Positions 22,341 to 33,589 of a DNA stretch of 64,000 nucleotides are shown here, one piece after another. Location: NCBI GenBank assembly GCA_963920635.1, contig OY987301.1:57728560-57792559 (forward strand), given 5' to 3'. This stretch comes from Pseudeuparius sepicola. Its lineage: Eukaryota; Arthropoda; Insecta; Coleoptera; Anthribidae. A program made the translations under genes and the position numbers. A model generated the notes under the pieces. It saw only the letters and a program-made list of their open reading frames with translations, did no database searches and was not told the DNA's origin. Position 1 is the first letter of the stretch, and each line of letters opens with the position of its first letter.

Positions 22341-23001
22341 CTTATTTGTTACTTCATTTTTTTTTTCAGCAAATATATCTTCAGAACAGAGCATCTCTAA
22401 TCGCACCTTTTATATCTCCTATCTCCTTCCGAAATTCTCGACTGGATTTTCCTAGATAGGTATGTTAAGATTTGATTTTCCACAGAAAAGGGGGATTTCT
22501 TCTCACATTTCTGTTGAAGTTGTTTTTTTTGTCATAAAAATTTAACAATTTTTCCAATGGTAACATTTTACATTTTCTCCAAATATTAAGGATTTCTTTA
22601 ATAAAACAGGTCAATGAAGATTTTCTTTTTGACTTACCTACTTGCGGATGGGACATTTTTAAGACGGCATATGGAAGCAAAAATAAAATAATCTAGGATG
22701 ACAAATAGTTACAGGAGACATATTTCATATTTCTTCAGCCGGGCACCTTTTGGGATTCTCTTAAAACAGGAACAGATAACTTTATAGCAGAGAAGTAATT
22801 AATTAACTTAAATGATGTTTATAAGAAAAAGTTACTTTTCCATAATATGTCACATCCTGAACTGATGACCATTAACTAGAAAACTCCATGTATAGAATTC
22901 AGAGACGCATTATTTTCTTTATACAATACTATAACTATATGATCTTCATGTTTAATAAAAATAAGGTAAGATAAGATGAATAGGTATGCCTTAGGTACCT
23001 A
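22341..23001. other. No gene recognised
   Basis: The minus-strand 71-aa frame at 22465-22680 is lysine-rich and could be upstream sequence of the retroelement relic, but I see no conserved motif. Otherwise nothing. Confidence 0.3.
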
Positions 23002-24249
23002 CAGGGTGACCGACTTTAAAAGTGTACAAATCCGCAAAATCTTCATTTTTGGAGATAATCGGCTAAACTTTTTTTTGTTTGAAAGGCCTTCAAAAACCTT
23101 CTCCCCATTTTCAAAATGCAAATACAGGGCCGGCTGCGATTTTTTTATATCCCCGATTTTCACGAAAACCATTTGGCGATTTTTTTATTTAAAATCTGAC
23201 TCCACAGCGTTAATCAGAACACCACAAAACCCTTATATACCAAATTTTAATAGAAAAATATACAGGGAGTTCCATTCTGCAGGGTGTCAAAGTTGAGCAA
23301 AATAGGAATTTTAAAGGCAATCTGCCAAGTCAAGTGTGCCATGGAATCCCTTCAAAACAGTTGAACGGTCAATAGGACCACTCAATGTGTTGGTGTGCAA
23401 AGGTCCAATAGAAAATATACAAAGTGTTCTTATCTGTGCCAACTCAAATTACCGAATTTTTGGAAATTTATAAGGGTCAAAAATCTAGTGTATCAAAACC
23501 GCTCCACACACTATAAACGAACTAAATCTAAAAAATACAGAAGTCTGCCAGTCAGTAAGTCTATATCAGTTAAGGTGGCTGGTGTGCCACAACAGGAAAG
23601 GCACAGAAAATGTATCATCTTAGACAGTGACTTTGTTGAGAAAGGTCCAATAATTTAAATTGTTTTTATTTGCTGGTTGGCATTTTATAAAGAAATAAAT
23701 TACTTTTGTGTTTATTAATATTTTTTCAATGATTCCAAAGCACTCCTGACCAGTATAAAGTTTAATAAAAATTCAGAATTTTGAGATGGCTCAGAGAAAA
23801 ATACCCTGTATATTTTTGGAGAAAATCTTTTTACACCAACATTTTGGGTGGTCCTGTTGACCATTTAACCGTTGGGTGAAGATCAACGATTTAACTGTTT
23901 TGAAGGGATTTTATGGCACACTTGACTCGCCAGATGTCTTTAAAATTCCTATTTCGCTCAAATTTGACACCCTACAGAATGGAACTCCCTGAATATTTTT
24001 TGTTCAAATTTGGTATATGGGGGTTTTGGTGTGTTCTGATTAACGCTGCGGGGTCAGATTTTAAATAAAAAAATCGCTAATTGGTTTTCGTGAAAAATTC
24101 GCAGCCGGCCCTGGATTTACATTTTGAACATGGCAGGTAGGTCAGAAGAAGCGGTTTTTGAAAGCCTTTCAAACAAAAAAAAGTTTATGCGATTATCTGC
24201 AAAAATGAAGATTTTACGGATTTGTACAGTTTTAAAGTTGGACACCCTG
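23002..24249. mobile_element. 1.25-kb foldback element with unique central sequence
   Basis: Ends cagggtgaccgactttaaaagtgtac and tgtacagttttaaagttggacaccctg are inverted with TA flanks. The arms run about 23002-23400 and 23760-24249 (cgattttttt, cttcaaaacagttgaacgg against cgtt..aactgttttgaaggg). The centre, 23400-23740, is not palindromic and carries an 87-aa open frame. Confidence 0.78.
23395..23658 (+). CDS. Small basic hypothetical protein inside a foldback, doubtful
   Basis: The frame gives 87 residues, rich in Lys, Arg and Ser (STHYKRTKSKKYRSLPVSKS). The reading is non-repetitive, and the most protein-like part, YRSLPVSKSISVKVAGVPQQ, lies outside the inverted arms. I do not recognise it. 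It may be a fragment of captured host coding sequence or chance. There is no clear promoter or partner exon. Confidence 0.25.
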   Translation: MQRSNRKYTKCSYLCQLKLPNFWKFIRVKNLVYQNRSTHYKRTKSKKYRSLPVSKSISVKVAGVPQQERHRKCIILDSDFVEKGPII

Positions 24250-24292
24250 TATGTATAATGTAGGTTTCTTTGATTTTTTTTTATTTTTCATA

Positions 24293-25400
24293 CAGGGTGA
24301 CCAATTTAGATGGAATAATGGATATAACTTTTTAAAACCGCCTTGTATAAAAAACGCTTGAGACAAAAGTTTTTCAGTTGATATATCTGCAAATTTTGGT
24401 GAACTTGAATTTTCAGTCATTTCGTTATTATGGCAAACAACTTTGTTTTTTAAATGGCACCATACATTTTTCTGTTGAAATTTGGAATCAGCTTCTTTTT
24501 GTGCATACGAAAAAGTAGAATTTCTGCAAATACGCCTAAAAAGTACCTTTTGACGCGTATTTCATTATGACAACCGCATTATTGGTCCATTTATTATCAA
24601 TGGTAATTTGACTGGCAAAAGATATTTATTTCCATATTTTGCAAAATGAGGTAATTCCTGCCCTTGGTATGCCAGTCCAGGATATCTGGTTCCAGCAAGA
24701 TGAAGCACCTCCCCATTACCACCGTGATGTGCGCAGCTATTTAAACCAAGTCTTCCCACAATCTTGGATTGGCAGAAGAGGGGCCATAGAATGGCCTCCG
24801 AGGTCTCCCCATCTTACCCCGGGTGATTTTTTCTTATGGGACACCTAAAATCCAGGGTGTATAAAAATCGTCCCCAAAATTAGAACAGCACATAAGAAAC
24901 GAAATAGCGTAGATTTCGCCAGAATGGCTTAGGAATGTAGTTGGTAGTTTTATGACATGACATGACATGACATGACTGGGCCATTGTCTCGCTATGAATG
25001 GAAAACATTTCGACCATTTTATTAATTGATTTTTAAGAACTATTGATTTATTGTGCCTATTTATTTATTAATAAACACATTTTGCAAGCTTAACCTGATT
25101 TACTTGTCGTCGGTATATTATCATTACATGCAAAAATGTCGTACTTGCAGAAATTCTACTTTTTCTCAAAAATCTTCTTATGCAACTCCAATTCGTATGT
25201 ACAAAAAGGAGCTGATTCCAAATTTCAACAGAAAAGTGTAGGGTTCCATTAAAAAAAAACAATGTTGGTTGCCATAGCAACGAAATGACTGGCTCCAAAA
25301 CAAAAAAAAGGTAATCAAAATATGCAGATAGATCAACTGAAAAACTCTTGTCTGAAACATTTTTATACAAGGTGTATTTAAAAAGTTACATCCATTATTC
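24293..25400 (+). mobile_element. Decayed mariner-type element with long inverted arms
   Basis: The left arm, 24293-24530, and the right arm, about 25130-25400, are inverted. Pairs include ggataataatggatataactttttaaa-like strings against tttaaaaagttacatccattatt, and gaaatttggaatcagctt against aggagctgattccaaatttc. The extreme right end has diverged. A transposase fragment lies between the arms. It is related in layout to the 15160-17084 element but a different family. Confidence 0.7.
24639..24848 (+). pseudogene. Mariner-type transposase fragment
   Basis: The 69-aa frame carries the second and third catalytic regions: IWFQQDEAPPHYHRDV and then EWPPRSPHLTPGDFFLW, about 41 residues apart from Asp to Asp. 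The usual SPD aspartate reads SPH here. The N-terminal DNA-binding part and the first Asp are missing, and the frame stops right after FFLWDT, so this is a dead internal fragment. Confidence 0.8.
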
Positions 25401-25706
25401 ATCCACCGATCCGCGAATCGGCTTGTCGCGGGTCTTTTAAAATGTGATATTCGTTATTTAAACCAAGTAACAAAGATGTTTGATTTTTTTACGCTTCCTT
25501 ATATTGAAATAAATGAGGCATTCCATTTAAAGCATTTGTTCGCTTAATTGAGATACGGCTTTCTCAATCGTAAAATTTTAGTCATTATTTAAATGAAATT
25601 ATTTCTTTAAACGAAAAATTTTGTTCTCATAGAATAAGAGTTGTAATATCTCAAAACAAAAACCCTTATTTTTCTATCAAATTTCTGAGTTTCATTGTTT
25701 TGTGTA

Positions 25707-26182
25707 CAGGGTGTTCCCGTATATTTTGACCCACCCCTAGAGCCTCTATTTGTCGAGTTAGAAAAAAAAAACTTAAATGAAAGTTGTAGGGTACCAAGGA
25801 GTATTGTCCCAAAAATAATGGATTGACATGAATGCCCTTGCCTAACTTGAAATGTTTTTCCATGGAAACCTTGATTAAATATAAAGATCGTATTTATCTG
25901 CAATTTGGAATACCATGCGAATGCTTAGAGCAAACATATAACATATTTATATTGTTGGAATGGGAAAAATGCGTGCATTTTAAAAATCCACAAATATACA
26001 GAGTGTTCCATTAAAAAAAGGTAAGTTTATATTTTTTCATAAATTTGTGACGCTCATTCTTTTTATCTAGTAACAGATCCTAGCGGTTCAGAAAAAACCC
26101 TACAACTTTCATTTAAGTAATTTTTTTCTAACCCGAAAAATATAGGCTCTAGGGGCGGGTCAAAATATACGGGAACACTCTG
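25707..26182. mobile_element. 476-bp MITE with TA duplication
   Basis: The ends cagggtgttcccgtatattttgac and gtcaaaatatacgggaacactctg are inverted with TA at both flanks. The arms share ttaaatgaaagttgtagggt and its inverse. The interior is unique and non-coding. Confidence 0.8.
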
Positions 26183-29143
26183 TACATTTTTTGGTATTTC
26201 ATATGAAAGGAATAACTTTGTTTTAAGTACGAATAATAAAGAAATAAAGAATTCTATGCAAGTAACTAAGTGAATTTGTTGCAACCAAAAATACCTGCCA
26301 TCATATCATTTTATAGTCCAATAAAGGGTATTATCAGCGCTGGGTTTTCAGTCAACGATATCAGTTTTACAACAGAATGATTTTTTCACGGTTGCTTGGA
26401 CACTGCCTCCTTAGTGTCCAACCGAAAGAGCACCCTCGAACTCCTGGTACGAATTGAGCTATAGGGTGGTTTCCTAAACAATAATAGGGGTGGTTTCCCA
26501 AACATTTTTTTACAGCGACCCCAATAAAAGTTATAGATAGGAAATCAAAGTATGAACAACTTTTCCTCATATTTTTTTGTCTCTAATACATAACGAGTTA
26601 CGGCGCATTAGTTATATGACAAAAATTGTACACGCTGTAAACATTTTTTACAAAAAATGACCTTAATAAAAATTTTTCTTTTCCTTACAGGTTTTACCTG
26701 TTTTACCGTGTTTCTTTGCAGTTTTTTAAAAGAAAAAACCTTAATATGAGTTTAATGAGTTTTTAATTAATTTTTATTATATATAATTTTTATTATATAT
26801 AATGCCCTGTAAATCGTTAAGTATTCGAGACACAAAAAAGTTGACCATAAGTTAATCCTCTCAAATTTTTATTAAGGTTATTTTTTTTAAAGAAACGGCA
26901 AAGAAATACGGTAAAACCGGTAAAACCTGTAAAGATATACGTCATCGAGGCTACGTTACAGTTTCTACCGAGATTGATATGGATACCGGTACCGGGAGGT
27001 TAGACACGTTGTAAATCGCATCATACTTAGCACAAAATGTCCCCCCACACGGTCTCATTTCGAATGCGTGTAAACAAACTAGGTACTTATAAGTAATTCG
27101 TGCCTGGCCGGCAGGAGGCTAGTAAAAAATATGAATATAGTGAATCAGTGATTCAAAAGCGTTACTGTTTTTTCTAATCCATAAGCAACTCGTTACCGTT
27201 ATCTAAAATATAGCGAATAAAAAATTGAGCTAAATCCTTGTCTATACTGGATAAACAAGGGTTAAATTAAATAAGAGATTCAAATATTGGCACTTATTTG
27301 TGTATAGACCGTCATTTGTTTGAGGCAGCATCTTCTGCGTTTCCAGCACTCCTTTCTACAATTTTTATATTTTTTGAAGCACATTATTTGATACCTATTG
27401 AGCATTGTTCATTGAAAATATTATGTTGGAATTAAGAAGTAGAAATGTTCCCAAAAATATCGGCAGGTTCGGTTAAGCGTTGAAAGGAAGTCAACCAACA
27501 CTAACCACGCTGTTTTTCCATTTAGACATTCACTTAAACAAGTAGGTACATGAAGTGCGCCATTTTTTATATTCGAAAAATTACTCTGCATATCATGAAC
27601 CAACCGTTATAAAACTTGAAGCTAGTTTAAAAGTTTTCTTTATCAACTTTGGCAGATCTTCGTCCTATACTAAAGTGAACTTTCGCTTCACATCTGACAG
27701 CATTTCATATTTTACATAATAAGTGCGGAATTTTCCGCGTACCACCGCCAAACTTCAATCTATGCATTCCAACTTCTTCCTTATAACTACAAACTACATT
27801 TCTCAAGCAGAGATCTCTCAATTTGAGTACCAAGTTCGCCTCTTTTGACTCACGAGTTGACAAAATCGATCACAAAATGTTGCAAATTAAATTTGGAAGT
27901 TGGCACAGGCAGGAGTTTCCCATAGGCGAATGAATACCTATCAAATTAATGGTTGTGCCGAGGCACACGGTGTGCCTCGGTTGTGCTAAATAAAATTTAG
28001 CATGCACATAACTGCGATCTCTTGAAAATAGTCAACTAATACGTCATAAATCAATGTAATTGTTAACAACGGTTATTATTGTCCTAATTAAAGTGTGTGT
28101 CCTCAAGCCTTTCTATAGAAGTAGTGACAAGCACAAAGTATAAAACTATAATAAGTCTTATTGAGTGTTTGAGAAAGCGTTAAAGACTACATAGGATATC
28201 TAGCATCTTTTGACACCCGTGTCGCCAAAGGCTTTTGACAAGATTACAAAATACGGGATATCGTGGGCCTTTCAATCACTCATTTCTTCTTGTTTGCAAG
28301 GTCGGGATCAAGTGGTACAAATAAATAACACTGACAGTGGGTGAAAAGAAAAAATAAAAAAATCCTTATAAAAAAAACTGTTTACGTTCCTTTCTTCCAA
28401 TGGTGCTAAAATACTGTGCCGACAATAAGGGTCGTCGGGTTTCCCTTTGTTATGCAAATTACATTTTTATTGCCTGTTTCCGTTCATTTTTAGGGATACT
28501 GTTGCACACATAATATTTGATAAGCAAGCCCGGACTAACCGTGAAATCATCCGATGAGATAATCTTTACTATTTAACAGCAGTATATAGGGACATTTTTT
28601 GAAAACGTTAAAATTTTAAATAATTGAAGATAAAATTTACCAATATTTAAATTACTCTGATACTTATTACATATCTCTAAAGTGCTAACTATTTAGTATT
28701 TTACTGAGTAGAGACACTTTTTAAATGTTTTTATTAGTTGTGCGGATGCCCCGATTACATTTCTCCAATTCACATCTGTTAGTTCGGAAATACGGCGACT
28801 TATGTTCGTTTTTATTATTTTTTGTGTCTCTTCGCTTTTCAATTTATGAACATATTTATTAACTAAAATAATTTTTTGAGAGTCTAATGGAAGATGATGG
28901 CGAAGCCTCATTTTGTCATTTTGGGATTGACGGGAGAAAGGTGTCCTTTGTTATTGACGTTATAGTTAGTACCAACTGTAAAGTGTAGGTACTTACAGGT
29001 TCCTGTGCACTAGGTATATAAACAATACTAAAAAGGTTTCCAAATTGCCGTTGTATTAGGTAATAAGTGAAATAACAAAACCCAAGTGCGCACTAAATCC
29101 AAGTGCAACTAATTATGTACAACTCTGTAGCTGCTCCTGTATA
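26183..29143. other. No gene recognised; inverted repeat at 26655-26938 and hairpin at 27958
   Basis: Arms 26655-26726 and 26868-26938 are inverted (ttacaggttttacctgttttaccgt against acggtaaaaccggtaaaacctgtaa). A 23-base palindrome lies at 27958-27980. The rest of these 3 kb shows no coding features I can support. The minus-strand 72-aa frame at 28693-28911 is mildly protein-like (QKIIKTNISRRISELTD) but unassigned. Confidence 0.45.
27958..27980. repeat. Perfect GC-rich palindrome
   Basis: The 11-base arms CCGAGGCACAC and GTGTGCCTCGG are perfectly complementary around one base. It stands out in AT-rich surroundings. No adjacent gene explains it. Confidence 0.8.
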
Positions 29144-30254
29144 CAGGGTGAGTCATTAGTAATGGCACATAGTGCAACCGCATATATTTTGGACGCATAA
29201 ATATTACGATTGAGGCTATGTGTGTTAATAAATAATAGAAATGTTTATTTAAGAGATACAGGGCGTTGAAGTTAATTTTTTGAAATAGAATTATGGCTAC
29301 ATCTCCCAAACTAATCAAGCTGCTGAACTGAAATTTGACACTGCTGTGTTTTTGGGGATGGAGAATAATCTGAAACTGTCAATTTCGCCGTATCTCAGAG
29401 AGGGCGCCACTTGCGCTGTTTTTGGATCCTGTTTTTACTCCTAACTTTTTGGAGATTGTCTTTTTGGCTCTGCAGGTCCGTCACTTTAGCGCATCTTTTC
29501 ATTCTGCAACAAAAAGGTACCTACTCTTGTTTCCTAACGCCCAAATCAACCGTTTGCGTTTAAATTGCCAAAACGTGCCCCAAAACACCTGTTGACTTCA
29601 ATATTCGAAAAATAAAATTTTCACCTACTACTTTCAAATACTACAGATCAACTGTACATTTAAAATGAAGAAAAAATGCCAAATGAACATTTTGAAAGTT
29701 AACATTTTTTGCGGCATTGTTCGTATGGGTTTTTTCTCACTTTGAGTGGTACAGTCGTTGTGCAATATTTGAAAGCAGTAGGTGAATATATTTTTTTCGA
29801 ATCTTGAAGTCAACAGGTATTTTGGGGCACGTTTTGGCAATTTCAACGTAAACGGTTGATTTGATCGTTATGAAACAAGAGTACCTTTTTATTTCCGAAT
29901 TAAAAGGTGCACTAAAATGATGGACTTGCAGGACCAAAAAGATAACCTCAAAAAAGTTACGAGTAAAAGCACTATCCAAAAACAGCGCAAGTGGCGCCCT
30001 CTGTAAGATACGTAGAAATTGGCATTTTCAGCTTATTCTCCATCCCCAAAAACATAGCAGTGCGAAATTTCAGTTTAGCAGCTTGAATATTTCGGGATAT
30101 TTAGCCATAATTCAATTTCAAAAAATGAACTTTAACGCCCTGTATCTCTTAAACAAACAACATTTCTATAAGGCGTATTATTAGCCTCAATCGTAATATT
30201 CCGGCCCAAAATATATGCGGTTGCACTATGTGCCATTGCTAATGACTCACCCTG
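29144..30254. mobile_element. 1.11-kb foldback element, intact relative of 10139-13683
   Basis: Ends cagggtgagtcattagtaatggcacatag and ctatgtgccattgctaatgactcaccctg are inverted, with TA flanks. The arms are complementary nearly to the centre (near 29700), including gagggcgccacttgcgctgttttt against aaaaacagcgcaagtggcgccctct. The open frames in it are arm mirror images and not genes. Confidence 0.85.
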
Positions 30255-30540
30255 TATGAAGGCACGCGAACCGAGCAGGAGGTATTCCGACGGCTGGTAC
30301 TGGTTAAAAAAATCAAATTTGCCGATGTTTAGAATAATTTAATACTATAATTGACCTGATTGATTATTGTATAATCTATAGCTTAATATTTTGCAGTTAC
30401 GTGCTAAATAACTTGTTACTACTGCTAACTGAATAATAATAACCTATGGTGAATTTATTTCTGCGTGCTACACTCCAAAATGGACGACCAATTACATAGG
30501 TATATAATATAGTCACCTCCATTTTATATATTTTTTAATC

Positions 30541-30961
30541 GTCTATATCACGTTTCATTTTGGCCACTTCAACCAAAAAATAACCGCACTTTCTTCTATA
30601 AACTATATCATTTTAAGGCCTTATATTAACGTTGCAAGAAATTTGGGGAATTTATTGAATATTTTACAAACTAATTGATATATTTAAGTCATATTTGGTA
30701 CACGTTATAAAGGCATGGGTTAGCATAAAACCTGTTAATATCAAACACCTTGAACAACCAGTGGCGTAGAAGTGGGTAATTAGTATAATTGTTTTTAGAA
30801 TAAAAATAGAACCACCTTGTATAGCAATAAAATGTATTCAATTTCTTATGTAAATTTTAATTGAGGGACCTTCAAATGATATAGTTTATAAAAGAAAGTG
30901 CGATTATTTTTTGGTTTTCTATCACCTGTTGAAGTGTCGCAGAATAAACTGAATCACCCTG
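30541..30961. mobile_element. Foldback-ended element carrying the empty TTAA site
   Basis: Inverted ends: aaaaaataaccgcactttcttctataaac on the left against gtttataaaagaaagtgcgattatttttt on the right. The right end closes aactgaatcaccctg at 30961. The left outermost bases have diverged. It matches 361-1064 without the nested 515-898 foldback. Confidence 0.65.
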
Positions 30962-32292
30962 TATTTCATTTTCACATATTATCTGAGAACAATTTGTAGC
31001 TTTTCTATGTAGTAGATAAAAGATAACCCAATGCAAAGCCTGCCTATAAATTCCATGAGCAATCATTATACCTATATTACGTACAAGTCTGGTCTATAAA
31101 TATTTACCTTATGCTCGACTCTGGTGTTATCTTTGCAATTCGGATTTAATATAGATCTTCCTTTTATATTGATGGGAAATTTATTTGGTTTCCAAGACTG
31201 GTGGCAGCTTTGCTGGACGACGTAGTCATCTTAGACAGAGCGTGCGTCTGGCACTGTCTTTTTTACTTAAAAAACTAACACAAGTTTCCACTAAGGGCAA
31301 AGTCCCACCCCGGGAAATTCAAAAGCAACCAATTGTCAACTCAATAAACAAGCAACTCGGTGGTCCAATCGCACAAAGCGAAACTGAGCACGCTCGTCAC
31401 GCACGTAACCACAGCAGGCTAGAGGCGACGGTTTCAATAATTTCCCAGCGTGAATTCTGAATAATATTCCCTCAACTTAATGAGGGCAATAAAAAATCAA
31501 TCAGTGAAATTAGCATATGGATTAGTAATGAATCAGAAATAGAACGGAATATTACTAGAATTATAGAGACAAGATTTTAAGTGTCTGAAATTACATCTAT
31601 AATAAAATTACACTTTCGGTACATAGTATACACTATAAGTTGCCGATGCTTTGTTGCTCAGCTAGGTAGCTCGATTTGTCCTTATCTACCTATGCTCTCG
31701 CCGAAGCTATTTTACGAAACGGTTGACAGCATCGGTTTTAATAAATCGATAGGTATCTGGAGAAGAACTGGACCAACCTTTAGGCACTTTTTTTATTGGT
31801 TAAAATCCGTTGAACTCGAAAGCGGCTATGTATTAATGGAATTGTTTCAACAATCGATTACTACTGAGGTCTCTGCAAGCTGAATACAAACCGAATCCAG
31901 GCGCGGAGATTTGAAAATACATATTTGAGAGTGCACAGTTACTCGGTATATCTAGTCTGGTCTTGTGGTTATACCACCTCTTTAAATTTTTCAGCTAGGT
32001 GTAGGAGGCTTATGAATACACGTTATACTCGTAGGTAATTTGGGATGATTGGTTTATGCGTTATAGCGTATTTACGTTTATATAGAAATTGATTTGTTAT
32101 GGCCATTATTTTAGGAAATGAGTTTCAAGTCGGTAATTTTATGGATAATATGGACTGGTTGTAGCCTTTGTTTTAACAAGAATCATTATCAAACATGGCA
32201 AAAATGGTATCTATTGGGTAATTTCAAAATCCTTGCTAATACCAAAGATCTCGAATATCATGATCTTTGCTAATACCTATGTTGCATTTTTT
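30962..32292. other. No recognised gene; one unassigned 91-aa frame
   Basis: The frame 31185-31460 (plus) is rich in Arg, Ser and Gln and could encode a short basic protein, but it has no motif I know and no second line of support. The remainder is non-coding as far as I can see. Confidence 0.3.
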
Positions 32293-32388
32293 AAAAGCTT
32301 TTATTTAACTTGCAATGTATGTATGTATGTATGTATGTAATTTGTTCGGGTGGAATCTTGCAACTCAATTTTGAAGCAGATATCTTCA

Positions 32389-33101
32389 ACCGATCGAGCT
32401 GAAATTTTGTACACACGTTTAATTTGGATGACAATGCATGATTATATGTGTGACGTCATTCTAAATCCAACATGGCGGAACACCCAAGATGGCGGACTAG
32501 TTAAATTTCAACCGATCGAGCTGAAATTTTGTACACACGTTTAATTTGGATGACAATGCATGATTATATGTGTGACGTCATTCTAAATCCAACATGGCGG
32601 AACACCCAAGATGGCGGACTAGTTAAATTTCAACCGATCGAGCTGAAATTTTGTACACACGTTTAATTTGGATGACAATGCATGATTATATGTGTGACGT
32701 CATTCTAAATCCAACATGGCGGATCACCCAAGATGGCGGACTAGTTAAATTTCAACCGATCGAGCTGAAATTTTGTACACACGTTTAATTTGGATGACAA
32801 TGTATGATTATATGTGTGACGTCATTCTAAATCCAACATGGCGGAACACCCAAGATGGCGGACTAGTTAAATTTCAACCGATCGAGCTGAAATTTTGTAC
32901 ACACGTTTAATTTGGATGACAATGCATGATTATATGTGTGACGTCATTCTAAATCCAACATGGCGGATCACCCAAGATGGCGGACTAGTTAAATTTCAAC
33001 CGATCGAGCTGAAATTTTGTACACACGTTTAATTTGGATGACAATGCATGATTATATGTGTGACGTCATTCTAAATCCAACATGGCGGAACACCCAAGAT
33101 G
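32389..33101 (+). repeat. 122-bp minisatellite, six near-identical units
   Basis: Units start at 32389, 32511, 32633, 32755, 32877 and 32999 with accgatcgagctgaaatttt. Each contains gtgacgtcat, a CREB/ATF-type palindrome, and two CAAGATGG/CATGGCGG strings. Units differ at only a few bases (ggaacaccc against ggatcaccc, and gcatg against gtatg), so the array is young or homogenised. Confidence 0.92.
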
Positions 33102-33232
33102 GTCATTAGAAGGTCTCCTCATTGAAGAGCTAGACTGTTCTAAACTAACCGGCAAACGACCTTGCAACAATGATGCGTTAACTGAGATGAATAGACTCAG
33201 ACACCTGGCCAAACTAAAAATTACAAAATAAA
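33099..33232 (+). pseudogene. Possible coding tail next to the minisatellite
   Basis: One frame reads SLEGLLIEELDCSKLTGKRP and on to MNRLRHLAKLKITK before TAA at about 33229. It begins where the last satellite unit breaks off (after ccaagatgg) and has a balanced, helix-like amino-acid mix unlike the surrounding frames. I do not recognise the protein. It may be the C-terminus of the element's own lost protein. Confidence 0.3.
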
Positions 33233-33589
33233 TTAAAAGTAAAAAAATATTTTTAAAAAAAGCTTTTATTTAAATGCGCTAAAAAGAATAAAATAATCTT
33301 TTCTTTTAAAACTTTTACTATCAACTTATAACGTCATTCCACAATTTATATGATATAAAAGCTTGTCGCGAGATTTAAGTTTTCAAACTAAGTAAATACC
33401 ACTACTTAAATCGAAAAATACGAAGAAACTCTTGTATGGTAACCATTTTATTGTTCATTTTTTTATTTACTCTGGTGCCAAAAATATTTTTCTTTCCGAT
33501 CGAACTTTTGGGTTTAAAATTTTATATTTGCAATTGATATCAAGTGTAACCACTGGCCATCATTACTCCTAGAGTAAGAGGCCTGGACC

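Larger units (their letters stand above)
32293..33275 (+). mobile_element. Minisatellite-bearing element bounded by aagcttttatttaa
   Basis: Bases 32293-32307 and 33259-33274 repeat aaaagcttttatttaa directly. Between them lie a TGTA microsatellite (32317-32338), the six-unit 122-bp array, and an open tail at about 33099-33232 that ends with a stop. The direct rather than inverted ends suggest either a Helitron-like or other tandem-repeat element, or a duplication. Class is undetermined. Confidence 0.45.

Noticed and set aside
32389..33101. A CRISPR-like array
   Set aside because: The 122-bp units are continuous head-to-tail copies without unique spacers, and the DNA is eukaryotic.
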